64,000 bases of DNA, taken from positions 1 to 64,000 of the forward strand of contig NZ_JAEMHL010000012.1 of NCBI RefSeq assembly GCF_016458305.1. The letters are read 5' to 3'. The notes beneath the pieces are model-generated. The model worked only from the letters and a program-made list of their open reading frames with translations, was not told the DNA's origin and made no database searches. The position numbers and the translations under genes are program-made. Source of the DNA: Geomonas anaerohicana (GTDB lineage: Bacteria > Desulfobacterota > Desulfuromonadia > Geobacterales > Geobacteraceae). This document shows, piece after piece, positions 16,159-24,494 of this stretch. Position 1 is the first letter of the stretch. Each line of letters starts with the position of its first letter.

Positions 16159-17322
16159 ATGAAAAAGACCCTGTACCGCTACATTTTCAACGAGATACCG
16201 CCCCCTTTCCTGGTAGGCATGGTCACCTTCACCTTCGTCCTGCTCATGGGGCGCTTCCTGAAGCTGGCCGAGATGGTGGTCGAGAAGGGGGTGCCTTTCG
16301 GCGACGTCGTGCGCATGGTCTCCTACCTGCTCCCCTCGTTCTGGCTCTTCACCATCCCCATGGCGCTGCTGCTCTCCATACTGCTCGCCTTCGGGCGCCT
16401 CTCCGGCGACAGCGAGGTGACCGCCATGAAAAGCTGCGGCATCAGCCTGTACGGGCTGTTCCCTCCGCCGCTGCTCTTCTCGGTGCTGGCCGCCCTGGCC
16501 TGCCTGTGGGTCCAGGTGTACGCGGTCCCCTGGGGCAACAGTTCCTTCAAGAAGCTGATGCTGGACATCGCCCAGAGCAGCGCCGGCGTCTCCATCAAGG
16601 AGAAGGTGTTCAACAACGCCTTTCCCGACATGGTGATCTACGCCGACGGCCTTACCCCCAAGGGGGAAAGCATGACCGGGGTGATCGTCCACGACGAGCG
16701 CGACCCCAAGGCACCCACCACCATCTTCGCGGCCGCCGGCACGCTCTTCTCCGACCCGCGCAGCCACTCCATGGAGTTCCAGCTCAAAAACGGTTCCATC
16801 CACCGCAACGAGGCCGGCGCCGGCTACCGGATGGTCCAGTTCCAGGAGTACATCCTGCGGGTGGCACTGACCGACCCCACGCCCAAGGGGCCCAAAAAGA
16901 CCAGCGAAATGACCATGGACGAACTGCGCCACCCGCCTGCCGGCACCCCCAAGAAGGAGGTGAAGTTGCGCCGCCAGGAGCTGCACAGCAGGCTCGCCCT
17001 CCCCTTCTCCTGCATCGTGTTCGCCTTCGTGGGGGTGCCGCTGGGGATCCAGAACCGCCGTTCGGGCAAGGCCTCCGGTTTCTCGCTCAGCATCGCCGTC
17101 ATCCTCTGCTACTACATCGCCCTCTCCGGCTTCGACACGCTCGGCGAGAAAGGTATCCTGCCGCCGCTACTCTCCGCGTGGGGGCCCAACCTGCTGTTCC
17201 TGCTGGGCGGGGGCTACCTGTTCATGAAGACTGCGGCGGAGGAGCCCCTGCCGCTCACCGCGCTGTACCAGCGCGTTAAGGAAGCGGTGCGGACCCGCAC
17301 CCGGAAGGGGGCCAAGGCATGA
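16159..17322 (+). CDS. lptF: LPS export ABC transporter permease LptF
   Basis: A 387-residue YjgP/YjgQ-family permease of the LptB2FG complex, which extracts lipopolysaccharide from the inner membrane. It has six membrane helices, three at each end, around a periplasmic beta-jellyroll domain (about 130-260). The N-terminal LYRYIFNEIPPPFLVG is characteristic. A weak promoter (TTTACT, 17 bases, TAAGAT at 16144-16149) lies just upstream. Its stop overlaps the lptG start by 4 bases, so the two are translationally coupled. Confidence 0.92.
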   Translation: MKKTLYRYIFNEIPPPFLVGMVTFTFVLLMGRFLKLAEMVVEKGVPFGDVVRMVSYLLPSFWLFTIPMALLLSILLAFGRLSGDSEVTAMKSCGISLYGLFPPPLLFSVLAALACLWVQVYAVPWGNSSFKKLMLDIAQSSAGVSIKEKVFNNAFPDMVIYADGLTPKGESMTGVIVHDERDPKAPTTIFAAAGTLFSDPRSHSMEFQLKNGSIHRNEAGAGYRMVQFQEYILRVALTDPTPKGPKKTSEMTMDELRHPPAGTPKKEVKLRRQELHSRLALPFSCIVFAFVGVPLGIQNRRSGKASGFSLSIAVILCYYIALSGFDTLGEKGILPPLLSAWGPNLLFLLGGGYLFMKTAAEEPLPLTALYQRVKEAVRTRTRKGAKA

Positions 17323-18401
17323 GGATCCTGACCCGCTACGTGGCCAAGGCGTACCTGAGGATGCTGGGGCTGTGCCTTGGTTCCTTCGTCACCATCTACC
17401 TCGTGGTCGACTTCATGGAGAAGATCGGCCGCTTCAGCCGCACGGGCGCCTCCTGGAAGTACGTGGCCCTGTTCTTCATCACCAAGATCCCGGAGATGAT
17501 CAACGATTCCGCGCCGCTGGCCGTGCTCATGGCGACCCTGCTCACCCTGGGTGCCTTCTCGCTCAGCTCGGAGCTCACCGCCATGCGCAGCTGCGGCGTC
17601 AGCCTGGTCCGCATCAGCGCCCCCATCCTTGCCATCTCGCTCATGATGAGCCTGGTGGTCCTGATGCTGGGGGAGTTCGTCATCCCGAAGAGCTACGCCC
17701 AGCGCCTGTACATCCAGGAGGTGCTGATCCAGAAGAAGAGCCCGTCCATGTACTTCCGGCAGCACAACATCTGGTATCGGGAGGGGGAGACCGTGCTGCG
17801 GGCGAGCCTGTTCGAGCCGAGCCAGAACCAGCTCAAGGGGGTGACGCTCTGGGAGGTGCAGCCGAAAACGGGCCTGCCGCTTAGGCGTTCGGACGCAAGC
17901 CTCGGGGAGCTGGGGAGCGGCGGCTGGGTCTTCAAGGATGTGGCGGTGCGGGACTTCCAGAACGGCGAGGTGGTAGCAACCAGGAAGTACCCGCTCCTGG
18001 CGCTCCCCCTGAAACTGAAGCCGGCCGACCTGAAGGTGCTGGGCAAATACTCGGACAGCATGACCCTCAGGCAGCTCAACAGCTACTGCAAGAAGATCCA
18101 GGCCGGGGGGTACGACGCCACCCGCTACATCACCCAGTTCCACAGCAGGATCTCGCTCCCCTTCGGTTGCGCCGTCATGGCCTTCCTGGGGATCCCCTTC
18201 GCGCTGCGCGGCGGGAGGTCGAGCGGCATCGCCTTCGGGGTGGGCCTTTCCATCGGGGTGGGCTTTCTCTACGTCATCATCAACTCGGTGATCATCTCGG
18301 TGGGGCAGGTCGGCCTGCTCCCCCCCATGGTCGCCGCCTGGGCCACCAACTTCATCTTCCTGGCCGCAGGGGGATGGCTCGCTCTTACCATTGACAATTG
18401 A
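17319..18401 (+). CDS. lptG: LPS export ABC transporter permease LptG
   Basis: A 360-residue YjgP/YjgQ-family protein, the partner permease of LptF. It has the same layout: three N-terminal helices, a periplasmic jellyroll and three C-terminal helices. Typical motifs include LTAMRSCGVSLVRI (cytoplasmic coupling helix facing LptB) and HSRISLPFGCAVMAFLG. The ATG overlaps the lptF stop. LptB is not in the window. Confidence 0.92.
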   Translation: MRILTRYVAKAYLRMLGLCLGSFVTIYLVVDFMEKIGRFSRTGASWKYVALFFITKIPEMINDSAPLAVLMATLLTLGAFSLSSELTAMRSCGVSLVRISAPILAISLMMSLVVLMLGEFVIPKSYAQRLYIQEVLIQKKSPSMYFRQHNIWYREGETVLRASLFEPSQNQLKGVTLWEVQPKTGLPLRRSDASLGELGSGGWVFKDVAVRDFQNGEVVATRKYPLLALPLKLKPADLKVLGKYSDSMTLRQLNSYCKKIQAGGYDATRYITQFHSRISLPFGCAVMAFLGIPFALRGGRSSGIAFGVGLSIGVGFLYVIINSVIISVGQVGLLPPMVAAWATNFIFLAAGGWLALTIDN

Positions 18402-18470
18402 CCGGCGCGGGCCGAAAATGGCCGGGCCTGCAGGTACTGATATCACATCGAGATTTACGGAGGGACAGCC

Positions 18471-19364
18471 ATGATCCGCAACTTGACCATAACCGTACTG
18501 CTTCTGCTCATCTGCGCCGCGGTCGCACCCGCGCAGCAGACGCCCCCGCCGCCGGCCGACACCGCCCGACAGGCGCAACTGGGTGTACTCAGCATCCTGC
18601 CCGCCCAGGGGGAGCCGGGAACGACCATTACCCTCAACGGCACCGGGTTCACCACCGCCACTACCGTCATGCTGGGGAGCCGGGAACTCCCGGCCCAGGT
18701 CGTAGGTGGGCGCATCATGACCTTCGAGCTCCCGGAACTGCCGCCGGGCGCCTACGCCCTCACCCTCAAACGCGAGGACGGCGCCACCACCCGCCCCTTC
18801 AACTTCGTAGTCCAGGCGCAGAAGCCGGTCGCCTCCTCCCTCATCCCCGATACGGTCACCAGCTGCGCCACCGGAAGGGAGCGCGAGGTGCTGGTCAACG
18901 GGGCCAACTTCCGCACCGGCACCCGCATCCTCCTGGACGGCGCCGTGGTCACCACCCGCTTCATCTCGCCGGTCATGCTGGCCTTCACCGCGCCGGCCCT
19001 TGCCGCCGGGGTGCACCAGGTGCAGGTGAAAAACCCCTCAGACGCTTCCTCTACCGTGCTGGCGCTCTTCATCGACGCCAAGCCCGAGATCGCCAACGTA
19101 TCGGTGGGCAGGGAATTCGTGAACTACTACGAACTGATCGTGACCGGAAGGAACTTCCACCAGAATTCGGTGCTGGTCGTGGACGGCAAGAGGCTGGCGA
19201 CAGGGAAGCAGTTGGTGGGCGAGCGGGAGCAACTCGTGTACGGCGGGTGCAACCAGATGACCTACCTGAGGTTCCCCTACGACCCGACCCCGAAGGAGAT
19301 CACCTTGCAGGTGGTGAACCAAAACGGCGAGGAGAGCAGCCTGTTCACCATCAGCGCCCCCTGA
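18471..19364 (+). CDS. secreted IPT/TIG-domain protein
   Basis: A 297-residue exported protein. A signal peptide is cleaved near APA-QQ (about residue 21), followed by a short Pro-rich linker. Three immunoglobulin-like IPT/TIG repeats follow (about 35-115, 120-200, 205-297), recognisable by phrases such as PGTTITLNGTGF and REVLVNGANFRTG. Such domains bind carbohydrate or act as spacers in cell-surface proteins. It lies 69 bases after lptG and may be co-transcribed. The role is unknown. Confidence 0.75.
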   Translation: MIRNLTITVLLLLICAAVAPAQQTPPPPADTARQAQLGVLSILPAQGEPGTTITLNGTGFTTATTVMLGSRELPAQVVGGRIMTFELPELPPGAYALTLKREDGATTRPFNFVVQAQKPVASSLIPDTVTSCATGREREVLVNGANFRTGTRILLDGAVVTTRFISPVMLAFTAPALAAGVHQVQVKNPSDASSTVLALFIDAKPEIANVSVGREFVNYYELIVTGRNFHQNSVLVVDGKRLATGKQLVGEREQLVYGGCNQMTYLRFPYDPTPKEITLQVVNQNGEESSLFTISAP

Positions 19365-19368
19365 CCGG

Positions 19369-19770
19369 TCAATCGACCGGCTCTTCCAGAACGATCAGAT
19401 AGCCGTCGGGATCGAAGCACCACAGCTCGTAGGTCCCGTACGGCTTGCGCTCCAAGGGATAGAGGATCTCCAGATCCTCTTCCTGCAGTTCCTGGTAGAT
19501 ATCCTCGATCCCCTCCACCACGAGATGCAGCGTCATACCCACCCCGCGCGGGAACCCCTCCAGGCGCGCCTGCAGGATGGGATGCAGCTGCGCCACCGCC
19601 GCATCCTCCACGAAGATGATCTGAATCTCCTCCGTTTCCAGAAGCAGGTGTTCCGGCGCCCCCGGCGTCGTGACCGGGCGTTGCACCGGCAGGCCCAGTA
19701 TCCCCGCGTAGAAGGCCTCGGTGGTGTCGAGGTCCGACACGCAGAGCTGGATGGCAAGAGCCGCCGTCAC
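19369..19770 (-). CDS. VOC-superfamily (glyoxalase/bleomycin-resistance fold) protein
   Basis: A 133-residue protein with two beta-alpha-beta-beta-beta modules: LCVSDLDTTEAFYAGILGLPV at the start and GTYELWCFDPDGYLIVLEEP at the end. Metal-ligand-like Glu and His residues are present. Family members are metalloenzymes (lyases, dioxygenases, resistance proteins), so the substrate cannot be inferred. The start overlaps the ccdA stop by 4 bases, making it the last gene of the tlpA-ccdA unit. Confidence 0.82.
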   Translation of the reverse strand: MTAALAIQLCVSDLDTTEAFYAGILGLPVQRPVTTPGAPEHLLLETEEIQIIFVEDAAVAQLHPILQARLEGFPRGVGMTLHLVVEGIEDIYQELQEEDLEILYPLERKPYGTYELWCFDPDGYLIVLEEPVD

Positions 19771-20483
19771 TCGCCGAACCAGGCGCTCGTGTACCTGCTG
19801 ATCAGCACCATCGAGTTGGTGAAGATCAGGATGCCGACCACCACCATGAACGCCCCGGTGATGATCTCGAAGAGCCGTATGTGCCGCTTGAAGCGGCGGA
19901 AGAAGATCAGGAACTGGTGCAGAGCGAGCGCCGCGATGAAGAACGGGATGGCGAGCCCCATGGAGTAGGACAACAAGAGCCAGACGCCGCGCCCTTCCGT
20001 GGCCGCGACCGCCAGGATGGTGGCCAGGATCGGTCCGATGCAGGGGGTCCAGCCGGCGGCGAACACGACCCCCACCACGAAGCTCCCCAGGTAGCCGGCA
20101 GGCTTTCTGTGCAGGGTCAGCTTCTTCTCGCCCAGGAGCATGGTGATGTCGAACAGTCCCGAGACGTGGATGCCGAAGATGACGATGAGGATCCCGCCCA
20201 CGCGCCGGATGGCGGTTTTGTGCTCGTGCAGGAAGTCCCCGACCAGGGTCGCCGACGCACCCAGCAGCACGAAGACGCAGGTGAAGCCGGCGATGAAGAG
20301 CAGGGAGTGGATGATGGTCTGCTGCCGGACCTTGTGGCTTGGGTGCTCGGCGTTCAAGTCGGCGAAGGAAAGCCCGGTGATGTAGGTGATATAGGACGGG
20401 ATAAGCGGCAGGACGCAGGGGGTGAGAAACGACAGCAGCCCCGCCACGAAAGCGCCGATCATGCTGATGTTGTTCGTTTCCAT
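19767..20483 (-). CDS. ccdA: CcdA-type thiol:disulfide transmembrane electron carrier
   Basis: A 238-residue six-helix membrane protein of the CcdA/DsbD-beta family. It passes electrons from cytoplasmic thioredoxin to periplasmic thiol proteins. The paired redox cysteines are Cys23 (FLTPCVLPLIP) and Cys148 (GWTPCIGPIL), each with the flanking prolines expected. Its natural partner, a TlpA/ResA lipoprotein, is encoded just upstream. Probable role: c-type cytochrome maturation, fitting the multiheme cytochrome seen at the right edge. Confidence 0.9.
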   Translation of the reverse strand: METNNISMIGAFVAGLLSFLTPCVLPLIPSYITYITGLSFADLNAEHPSHKVRQQTIIHSLLFIAGFTCVFVLLGASATLVGDFLHEHKTAIRRVGGILIVIFGIHVSGLFDITMLLGEKKLTLHRKPAGYLGSFVVGVVFAAGWTPCIGPILATILAVAATEGRGVWLLLSYSMGLAIPFFIAALALHQFLIFFRRFKRHIRLFEIITGAFMVVVGILIFTNSMVLISRYTSAWFGE

Positions 20484-20510
20484 ACCTTCCTCCTGGCCTT
20501 TAGCGGTTGT

Positions 20511-20531
20511 GCCCCCGCAAGTCGCGGGGGC
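20511..20531 (-). terminator. GC hairpin between tlpA and ccdA
   Basis: An 8-bp stem GCCCCCGC / GCGGGGGC with a 5-base loop and no T-run. It more likely attenuates or stabilises the tlpA-ccdA message than ends it. Confidence 0.4.
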
Positions 20532-20543
20532 GGGCTATGGTCG

Positions 20544-21062
20544 TTACTTGCCGTTCATCAGGTCCTGCAGTGCCTGGATCACCTCGGGGTGGCTCCAGTC
20601 CAGCCCGCCCACCACCTTCTTCCTGATCACGCCCTTGGGGTCGACCACGAAGGTCTCGGGGACGCCGGTGGTGCCGTAGCGCCTGGAGACCTGGCCGTCG
20701 GTGTCGAGCAGGGCGGGGAGCGTCACGCCGCCGCGCTTGAAGAAGTCTTCGACGGCCCCCTTGCCCCCTTCGTCGATGGAGATGGCGAGCATCTGGAAGT
20801 TCTTACCCTGCATGGCCTGGTTCAGCTTGACCATGGACGGGATCTCCTCACGACAGGGAGGGCACCAGGTGGCCCAGAAGTTGACCAGCACCAGCTTGCC
20901 CTTCAAGGTGGAGAGCTGCACCGGCTTGCCGGAGAGATCCTTCAAGGTGAAATCCGGGGCGGCGTTCCCCTCGACGGCAGGCAGTTCAGCCTGTTTCTTG
21001 GCGCACCCCGCGGCGGCCAGCGCGGCTAACAGCAGCACGGCGGCGATCAAGCGTTTCATCAT
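20544..21062 (-). CDS. TlpA/ResA-family thioredoxin-like lipoprotein
   Basis: A 172-residue protein with a lipoprotein signal (AAAGC, Cys20) and a thioredoxin fold containing the active site WCPPC (Cys67 and Cys70). The TlpA/ResA insert and TGVPETFVVDPKGVIRKK (cis-Pro loop) follow. It reduces disulfides in periplasmic apocytochromes or other proteins, fed by CcdA downstream. Its start overlaps the stop of the sigma-54-type regulator by 4 bases. Confidence 0.9.
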   Translation of the reverse strand: MMKRLIAAVLLLAALAAAGCAKKQAELPAVEGNAAPDFTLKDLSGKPVQLSTLKGKLVLVNFWATWCPPCREEIPSMVKLNQAMQGKNFQMLAISIDEGGKGAVEDFFKRGGVTLPALLDTDGQVSRRYGTTGVPETFVVDPKGVIRKKVVGGLDWSHPEVIQALQDLMNGK

Positions 21063-22420
21063 TTCCTCCCCGGTTGAGTGATGTTGTACTTTTCCATCCG
21101 ATAGATCAGCGTGTGGCGCGGGATGCGCAGAAAGCGCGCCGCGGCGGTCTGGTTCCAGTCGCAGCGGTTGAGTGCCTCCAGAACCACCTCCATCTCGAGC
21201 TGCTCCAGCGAGTACCCGCCGGCCGGCAGCCTGAGCACGCCGCCTTCGGGAGGAGGCGCCGCCGCGGATATCTTGGCGGGAAGCTCGTCCACCCCGATCT
21301 GGTCCCCCTCGCGCATGATGAGAAGCCGCTCCACCGTGTTCTCCAGCTCGCGCACGTTCCCCGGCCAGGCGTATTCCTTGAGCCTCGCCAGCGCCTCCTT
21401 GGTGAAGGTCACCCCTTCGGCACCGAACTTGGTGCAGAAGTAGCGGATCAATAGCGGCACGTCCTCGACCCTTTCCCGCAGCGGCGGGAGCTGGACCGGG
21501 ATCACCGAAAGCCGGTAGTAGAGGTCCTCGCGGAACTTACCCTCGGCGATCCAGCGCTCGAGGTCGGCGTTGGTCGCCGCCACCACCCTGAGGTCGATCT
21601 TTTGCAGCGAGGTCCCCCCGACCGGCTCCACCACGCGCTCCTGCAGGACCCGCAACAGCTTGGGCTGCAGTTCCAGGGGAAGATCCCCCACCTCGTCCAG
21701 GAAGATGGTACCGCCGTCGGCCATCTGGAACTTCCCTTCCTTGTCCCGGATGGCGCCGGTGAAGGCACCCTTGACGTGACCGAACAGCTCGCTTTCCAGG
21801 AGGTCACGGGGGATGGCGGCGCAGTTGACCGCCACGAAGGGGGCGGCCCGGCGCGAGCTCCCGGAATGGATGGCGCGAGCCACCAGCTCCTTGCCGGTGC
21901 CGGATTCGCCGGTGATGAGGACGGTGGCCTCGGTGTCGGCCACCTTGCGCACCACGGAGAAGACGCCTTCCATGGCGCGGGAGGTCCCGACGATGCTCTT
22001 GAACTCGGTGCGGCCGGAGAGCTCCTCCTTGAGCAGGCGGTTCTCCTCGGAGAGCCCCTGCAGCTGGAGTCCCTTGAGCACGGTCACCTTCAACTCTTCC
22101 CTGTTGAAAGGTTTGGTGAGGTAATGGAAGGCGCCCAGTTTCATGGCCTCGACGGCGGTGTCGATGGCGCCGAAGGCGGTCAGGACGATGACCACGGTGG
22201 AGGGGGCGCGCTCCTTGATGGCGGAAAGCACCTCGAACCCGGTCATGCCCGGCATCTTGAGGTCGGTGATCACCAGCTGCGGCGACTTCTCCTCGAAGTA
22301 CTGCAGCCCGGTCGAACCGTCAGCGGCGGTGTACACGTCGTACCCTTCCTGCTGCAGGTTGTACTCGAGCACGCGCCTGAGCGAGCTGTCATCGTCTATG
22401 ATCAGTATCTTTGGGGGCAT
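21059..22420 (-). CDS. NtrC-family sigma-54-dependent response regulator
   Basis: A 453-residue activator. The receiver domain has acidic pocket Asp9-Asp11 and phosphoacceptor Asp53 (ITDLKMPGMTG). The AAA+ domain has Walker A GESGTGKE near residue 168, sigma-54 contact loop GAFTGA near 220 and Walker B IFLDEVGDL. The C-terminus is a Fis-type helix-turn-helix (NQTAAARFLRIPRHTLIYRM). No adjacent histidine kinase is encoded, so it is an orphan here. Translational coupling to tlpA is unusual and hints that it controls the thiol-redox operon (inference). Confidence 0.92.
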   Translation of the reverse strand: MPPKILIIDDDSSLRRVLEYNLQQEGYDVYTAADGSTGLQYFEEKSPQLVITDLKMPGMTGFEVLSAIKERAPSTVVIVLTAFGAIDTAVEAMKLGAFHYLTKPFNREELKVTVLKGLQLQGLSEENRLLKEELSGRTEFKSIVGTSRAMEGVFSVVRKVADTEATVLITGESGTGKELVARAIHSGSSRRAAPFVAVNCAAIPRDLLESELFGHVKGAFTGAIRDKEGKFQMADGGTIFLDEVGDLPLELQPKLLRVLQERVVEPVGGTSLQKIDLRVVAATNADLERWIAEGKFREDLYYRLSVIPVQLPPLRERVEDVPLLIRYFCTKFGAEGVTFTKEALARLKEYAWPGNVRELENTVERLLIMREGDQIGVDELPAKISAAAPPPEGGVLRLPAGGYSLEQLEMEVVLEALNRCDWNQTAAARFLRIPRHTLIYRMEKYNITQPGRK

Positions 22421-22479
22421 GGTTTCCCGGATGAGGATAAAAGGGGTCGTAAAGGAGACAGCTCAATTTTTAACCGATT

Positions 22480-22508
22480 TGCCCCCTCAGGGCAACCCTT
22501 TTTATAAT
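22480..22508 (+). promoter_or_regulatory. promoter-like element reading into a stretch without rightward gene
   Basis: Perfect -10 TATAAT (22503-22508), 17-base spacer and -35 TTGCCC (22480-22485). Downstream on this strand there is no plausible protein-coding gene, which raises the possibility of an RNA gene. Confidence 0.45.
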
Positions 22509-22514
22509 GAACCT

Positions 22515-22767
22515 AAGCTCGCGCCAGCGCTCGCGCTGGGGCGGGGCAGCCGAAGCCACGAAGGATGCGGGGTGCGGGGACGACCGGTCAAGAAGCTGCG
22601 GCGGAAGTCACATGAGAAGTGGGATTCGATACAACGGGAACCGGTGCGGATGGGGCAAGGGGGATGCGAGGGAAAAAGAGGACGGCGACACCGCTCGAGC
22701 GAGCGGCACCAGGGTCAGCGCCCGGCTCTGTGCGGGCGGGGCAGCTACGCCACGGGACCGGGCAACG
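22515..22767 (+). ncRNA. candidate structured RNA of unknown type
   Basis: About 250 G-rich bases without a credible protein frame. They hold several stable hairpins: CCAGCG-CTCG-CGCTGG (22524-22539), CCGCTC-GAGC-GAGCGG (22691-22706) and CGCCCG/CGGGCG (22719-22738). A good promoter lies directly upstream. I checked by eye for RNase P, tmRNA, SRP, cobalamin riboswitch and group II intron signatures and found none. It could be an independent small RNA or just GC-rich spacer. Confidence 0.3.
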
Positions 22768-23049
22768 CTAGGGGCGGCGCCCCCGGGGTCTGCGTGGTCC
22801 ACCGAAGTAGCTTTGGGTCAGTTCACGGGTGCCCACCGCCAGCGGCAGCAGGTCTTCGTGCCGTTTCAGCGTCTCCGGCAGCGAGGGTCCATCGGTGATG
22901 ATGAAGTCGTCCTCGCCCAGACAGGTCTTGGCGAAGAAGCGCCCGGCGGCGCTGCAGAAGATGTTTATGCTAAAAACCTCTCCGTTCACTTCCAGTTCAG
23001 ACGAGTGCAACAGCATCTCTTCGTCCACATCTCCCCCCCGGAACATAAC
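22768..23049 (-). CDS. conserved hypothetical protein
   Basis: A protein of about 93 residues with a regular, domain-like body (LEVNGEVFSINIFCSAAGRFFAKT, then GEDDFIITDGPSLPETLKRHEDLLPLAVGTREL) and an Arg/Pro-rich tail (GGPRRPRGRRP). The start is uncertain. The ATG at 23049 is given; a GTG 18 bases downstream has a GGGGGGAG ribosome site, and an ATG 30 bases downstream is also possible. No signal peptide or membrane span. Function not recognised; a small single-domain cytoplasmic protein. Confidence 0.6.
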   Translation of the reverse strand, partial: VMFRGGDVDEEMLLHSSELEVNGEVFSINIFCSAAGRFFAKTCLGEDDFIITDGPSLPETLKRHEDLLPLAVGTRELTQSYFGGPRRPRGRRP

Positions 23050-23159
23050 ATTGAATAAGAAGACAGGGATGAAACAGCAAGAACTGGACCAAGGAAAGGA
23101 CTGGCGGGGCGAGCGGAGCTTCGCGCTGCGGAAAGGCGCAATCAGGCTTGAAGAAAACA

Positions 23160-23187
23160 AATGAGCGCCGAATAACTGGCGCTCATT
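23160..23187 (-). terminator. terminator downstream of the polyprenyl diphosphate synthase
   Basis: A 10-bp perfect stem AATGAGCGCC / GGCGCTCATT with an 8-base loop, followed on the minus strand by TTTGTTTTCTTC. A second smaller hairpin (AGGACA / TGTCCT, 23194-23219) with a T4 run in the rightward direction lies beside it, so the pair may stop transcription from both sides. Confidence 0.65.
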
Positions 23188-23268
23188 AAGAGTAGGACAA
23201 AGCGACAAAACTCTGTCCTTTTCCGAAATTTTGACGTCTAAACCGCTAAATGACGGCGGGCGACGAAA

Positions 23269-24237
23269 CTACTTGGAGCGGGTCACCACGTAGTCGGCCA
23301 ACTCGGCGAGGGCGTCCCTCGCGGCCGAGGCGGGGAACTTCTCCAGGTGCTTTTTGCAGAGGGCGACGTGTTCGCCGGCGGAGGCGACGGTGTGCTCGAT
23401 GCCCCCGTAGCGCTGCACCAGGGCCAGCACCTGGCCGAAGTCCTCGTCCGAGAGCAGGTCCTTCTCCACCACCGACGCGATGAAGTCGCGTTCCGCCTCG
23501 CTGCACAGCTTCAGGGTATGGATCAGCGGCAGGGTGATCTTCCCCTCCTCGAGGTCATGCCCGATGCTCTTGCCGAACTGCTCTTCGCTGGCGGTGTAGT
23601 CGAGGGTGTCGTCCATGAGCTGGAAGGCGATGCCGAGGTCCATGCCGTAGTCGGCGACCGCCTGCCGGAGCTCCGGTGCCGCGCCCCCGAGGATGGCGCC
23701 CACCTCGCAGGCCGCCGAGAGCAGGATGGCGGTCTTGCTGCGCACCACCTCGATGTAGCGCTCCACGGTGATTTCCAGATCGCTGGTGCAAACGAGCTGC
23801 AGCACCTCGCCTTCGGCGATCATGGTGGTGGCGTCAGCGAGGACTTTGAGGATGCCCAGGTCGCCGTCGGCCACCATGAGCGAGAAGGACTTGGAAAAGA
23901 GGAAGTCGCCGACGAGTACCGAGGCTTCGTTGCCCCAGAGGGTGTTGGCGGAGGCGAGGCCACGGCGCAGGTTGGCGTTGTCCACCACGTCGTCATGCAA
24001 CAAGGTGGCGGTATGGATGAACTCGACCACGCTGGCCAGCGGCACGCTGCGGCTGCCGTGGTAACCGCACAGCTTGGCCGCCAGCAGCACCAGCGCGGGA
24101 CGGATCCTCTTGCCGCCGCTGGAAAGCACGTACTCGCCCACCTTGCGAATCAGCGGGACATCCGACTGCAGATCCTTCTTGAACTGCAGTTCCACGTTTT
24201 TGAGATCTTCCCCGATCAGGGCAAGCGCTGCATCCAT
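23269..24237 (-). CDS. trans-polyprenyl diphosphate synthase (IspB-like)
   Basis: A 322-residue all-helical isoprenyl synthase that condenses isopentenyl diphosphate units to make the side chain of menaquinone. The first Asp-rich motif is HDDVVD (Asp82, Asp83, Asp86), followed by NLRRG. The second is DDTLD (Asp209, Asp210, Asp213). GGKRIRP near residue 41 binds the diphosphate. Length and motifs match octaprenyl/heptaprenyl synthases; the chain length cannot be read directly. Single gene with its own terminator. Confidence 0.92.
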   Translation of the reverse strand: MDAALALIGEDLKNVELQFKKDLQSDVPLIRKVGEYVLSSGGKRIRPALVLLAAKLCGYHGSRSVPLASVVEFIHTATLLHDDVVDNANLRRGLASANTLWGNEASVLVGDFLFSKSFSLMVADGDLGILKVLADATTMIAEGEVLQLVCTSDLEITVERYIEVVRSKTAILLSAACEVGAILGGAAPELRQAVADYGMDLGIAFQLMDDTLDYTASEEQFGKSIGHDLEEGKITLPLIHTLKLCSEAERDFIASVVEKDLLSDEDFGQVLALVQRYGGIEHTVASAGEHVALCKKHLEKFPASAARDALAELADYVVTRSK

Positions 24238-24293
24238 AATAAGGCCTCGGTTCTGCGACTCGCACTAGGGCAGTGTTACGCTTAGAAATTATT

Positions 24294-24319
24294 AACGGCA
24301 CGAAATCGCGCCGTTTTTT
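24294..24319 (+). terminator. hairpin with T6 tail in the 5' region of the polyprenyl synthase
   Basis: AACGGC (24294-24299) / GCCGTT (24310-24315) with a 10-base loop whose CG/CG can pair, then T6. It is oriented rightward although no rightward gene precedes it, so it may block antisense transcription or be incidental. Confidence 0.4.
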
Positions 24320-24464
24320 GCACCAGCTGGAGCTGGGAATTTTAATGGGAAACGACGGAGCACTCTAGCAAATCCGTATTCATTATTCAAGGCATTTCGT
24401 CTACGCAGATGGGGGCGGCAGCGGGGGAAAGAGGGGGGACGGGGTGCTCGGAAGAGCGAGAAAA

Positions 24465-24488
24465 GGGCGGGGCCGCGCGGCCCCGCCC
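24465..24488 (-). terminator. 24-bp perfect palindrome acting as terminator
   Basis: GGGCGGGGCCGC is followed directly by its complement GCGGCCCCGCCC. On the minus strand TTTTCTCG follows. It sits 6 bases after the stop codon of the HTH protein gene and fits a terminator for that gene. Confidence 0.65.
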
Positions 24489-24494
24489 CCGGTA

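Noticed and set aside
22515-22767. RNase P RNA, tmRNA, SRP RNA, cobalamin riboswitch or group II intron
   Set aside because: The conserved cores of these RNAs were looked for by eye on both strands and are absent; only generic hairpins remain.
23070-23163. 31-codon rightward frame MKQQELDQGK...
   Set aside because: Poor ribosome-site spacing and its stop lies in a terminator stem that serves the leftward synthase gene; could be a chance frame.
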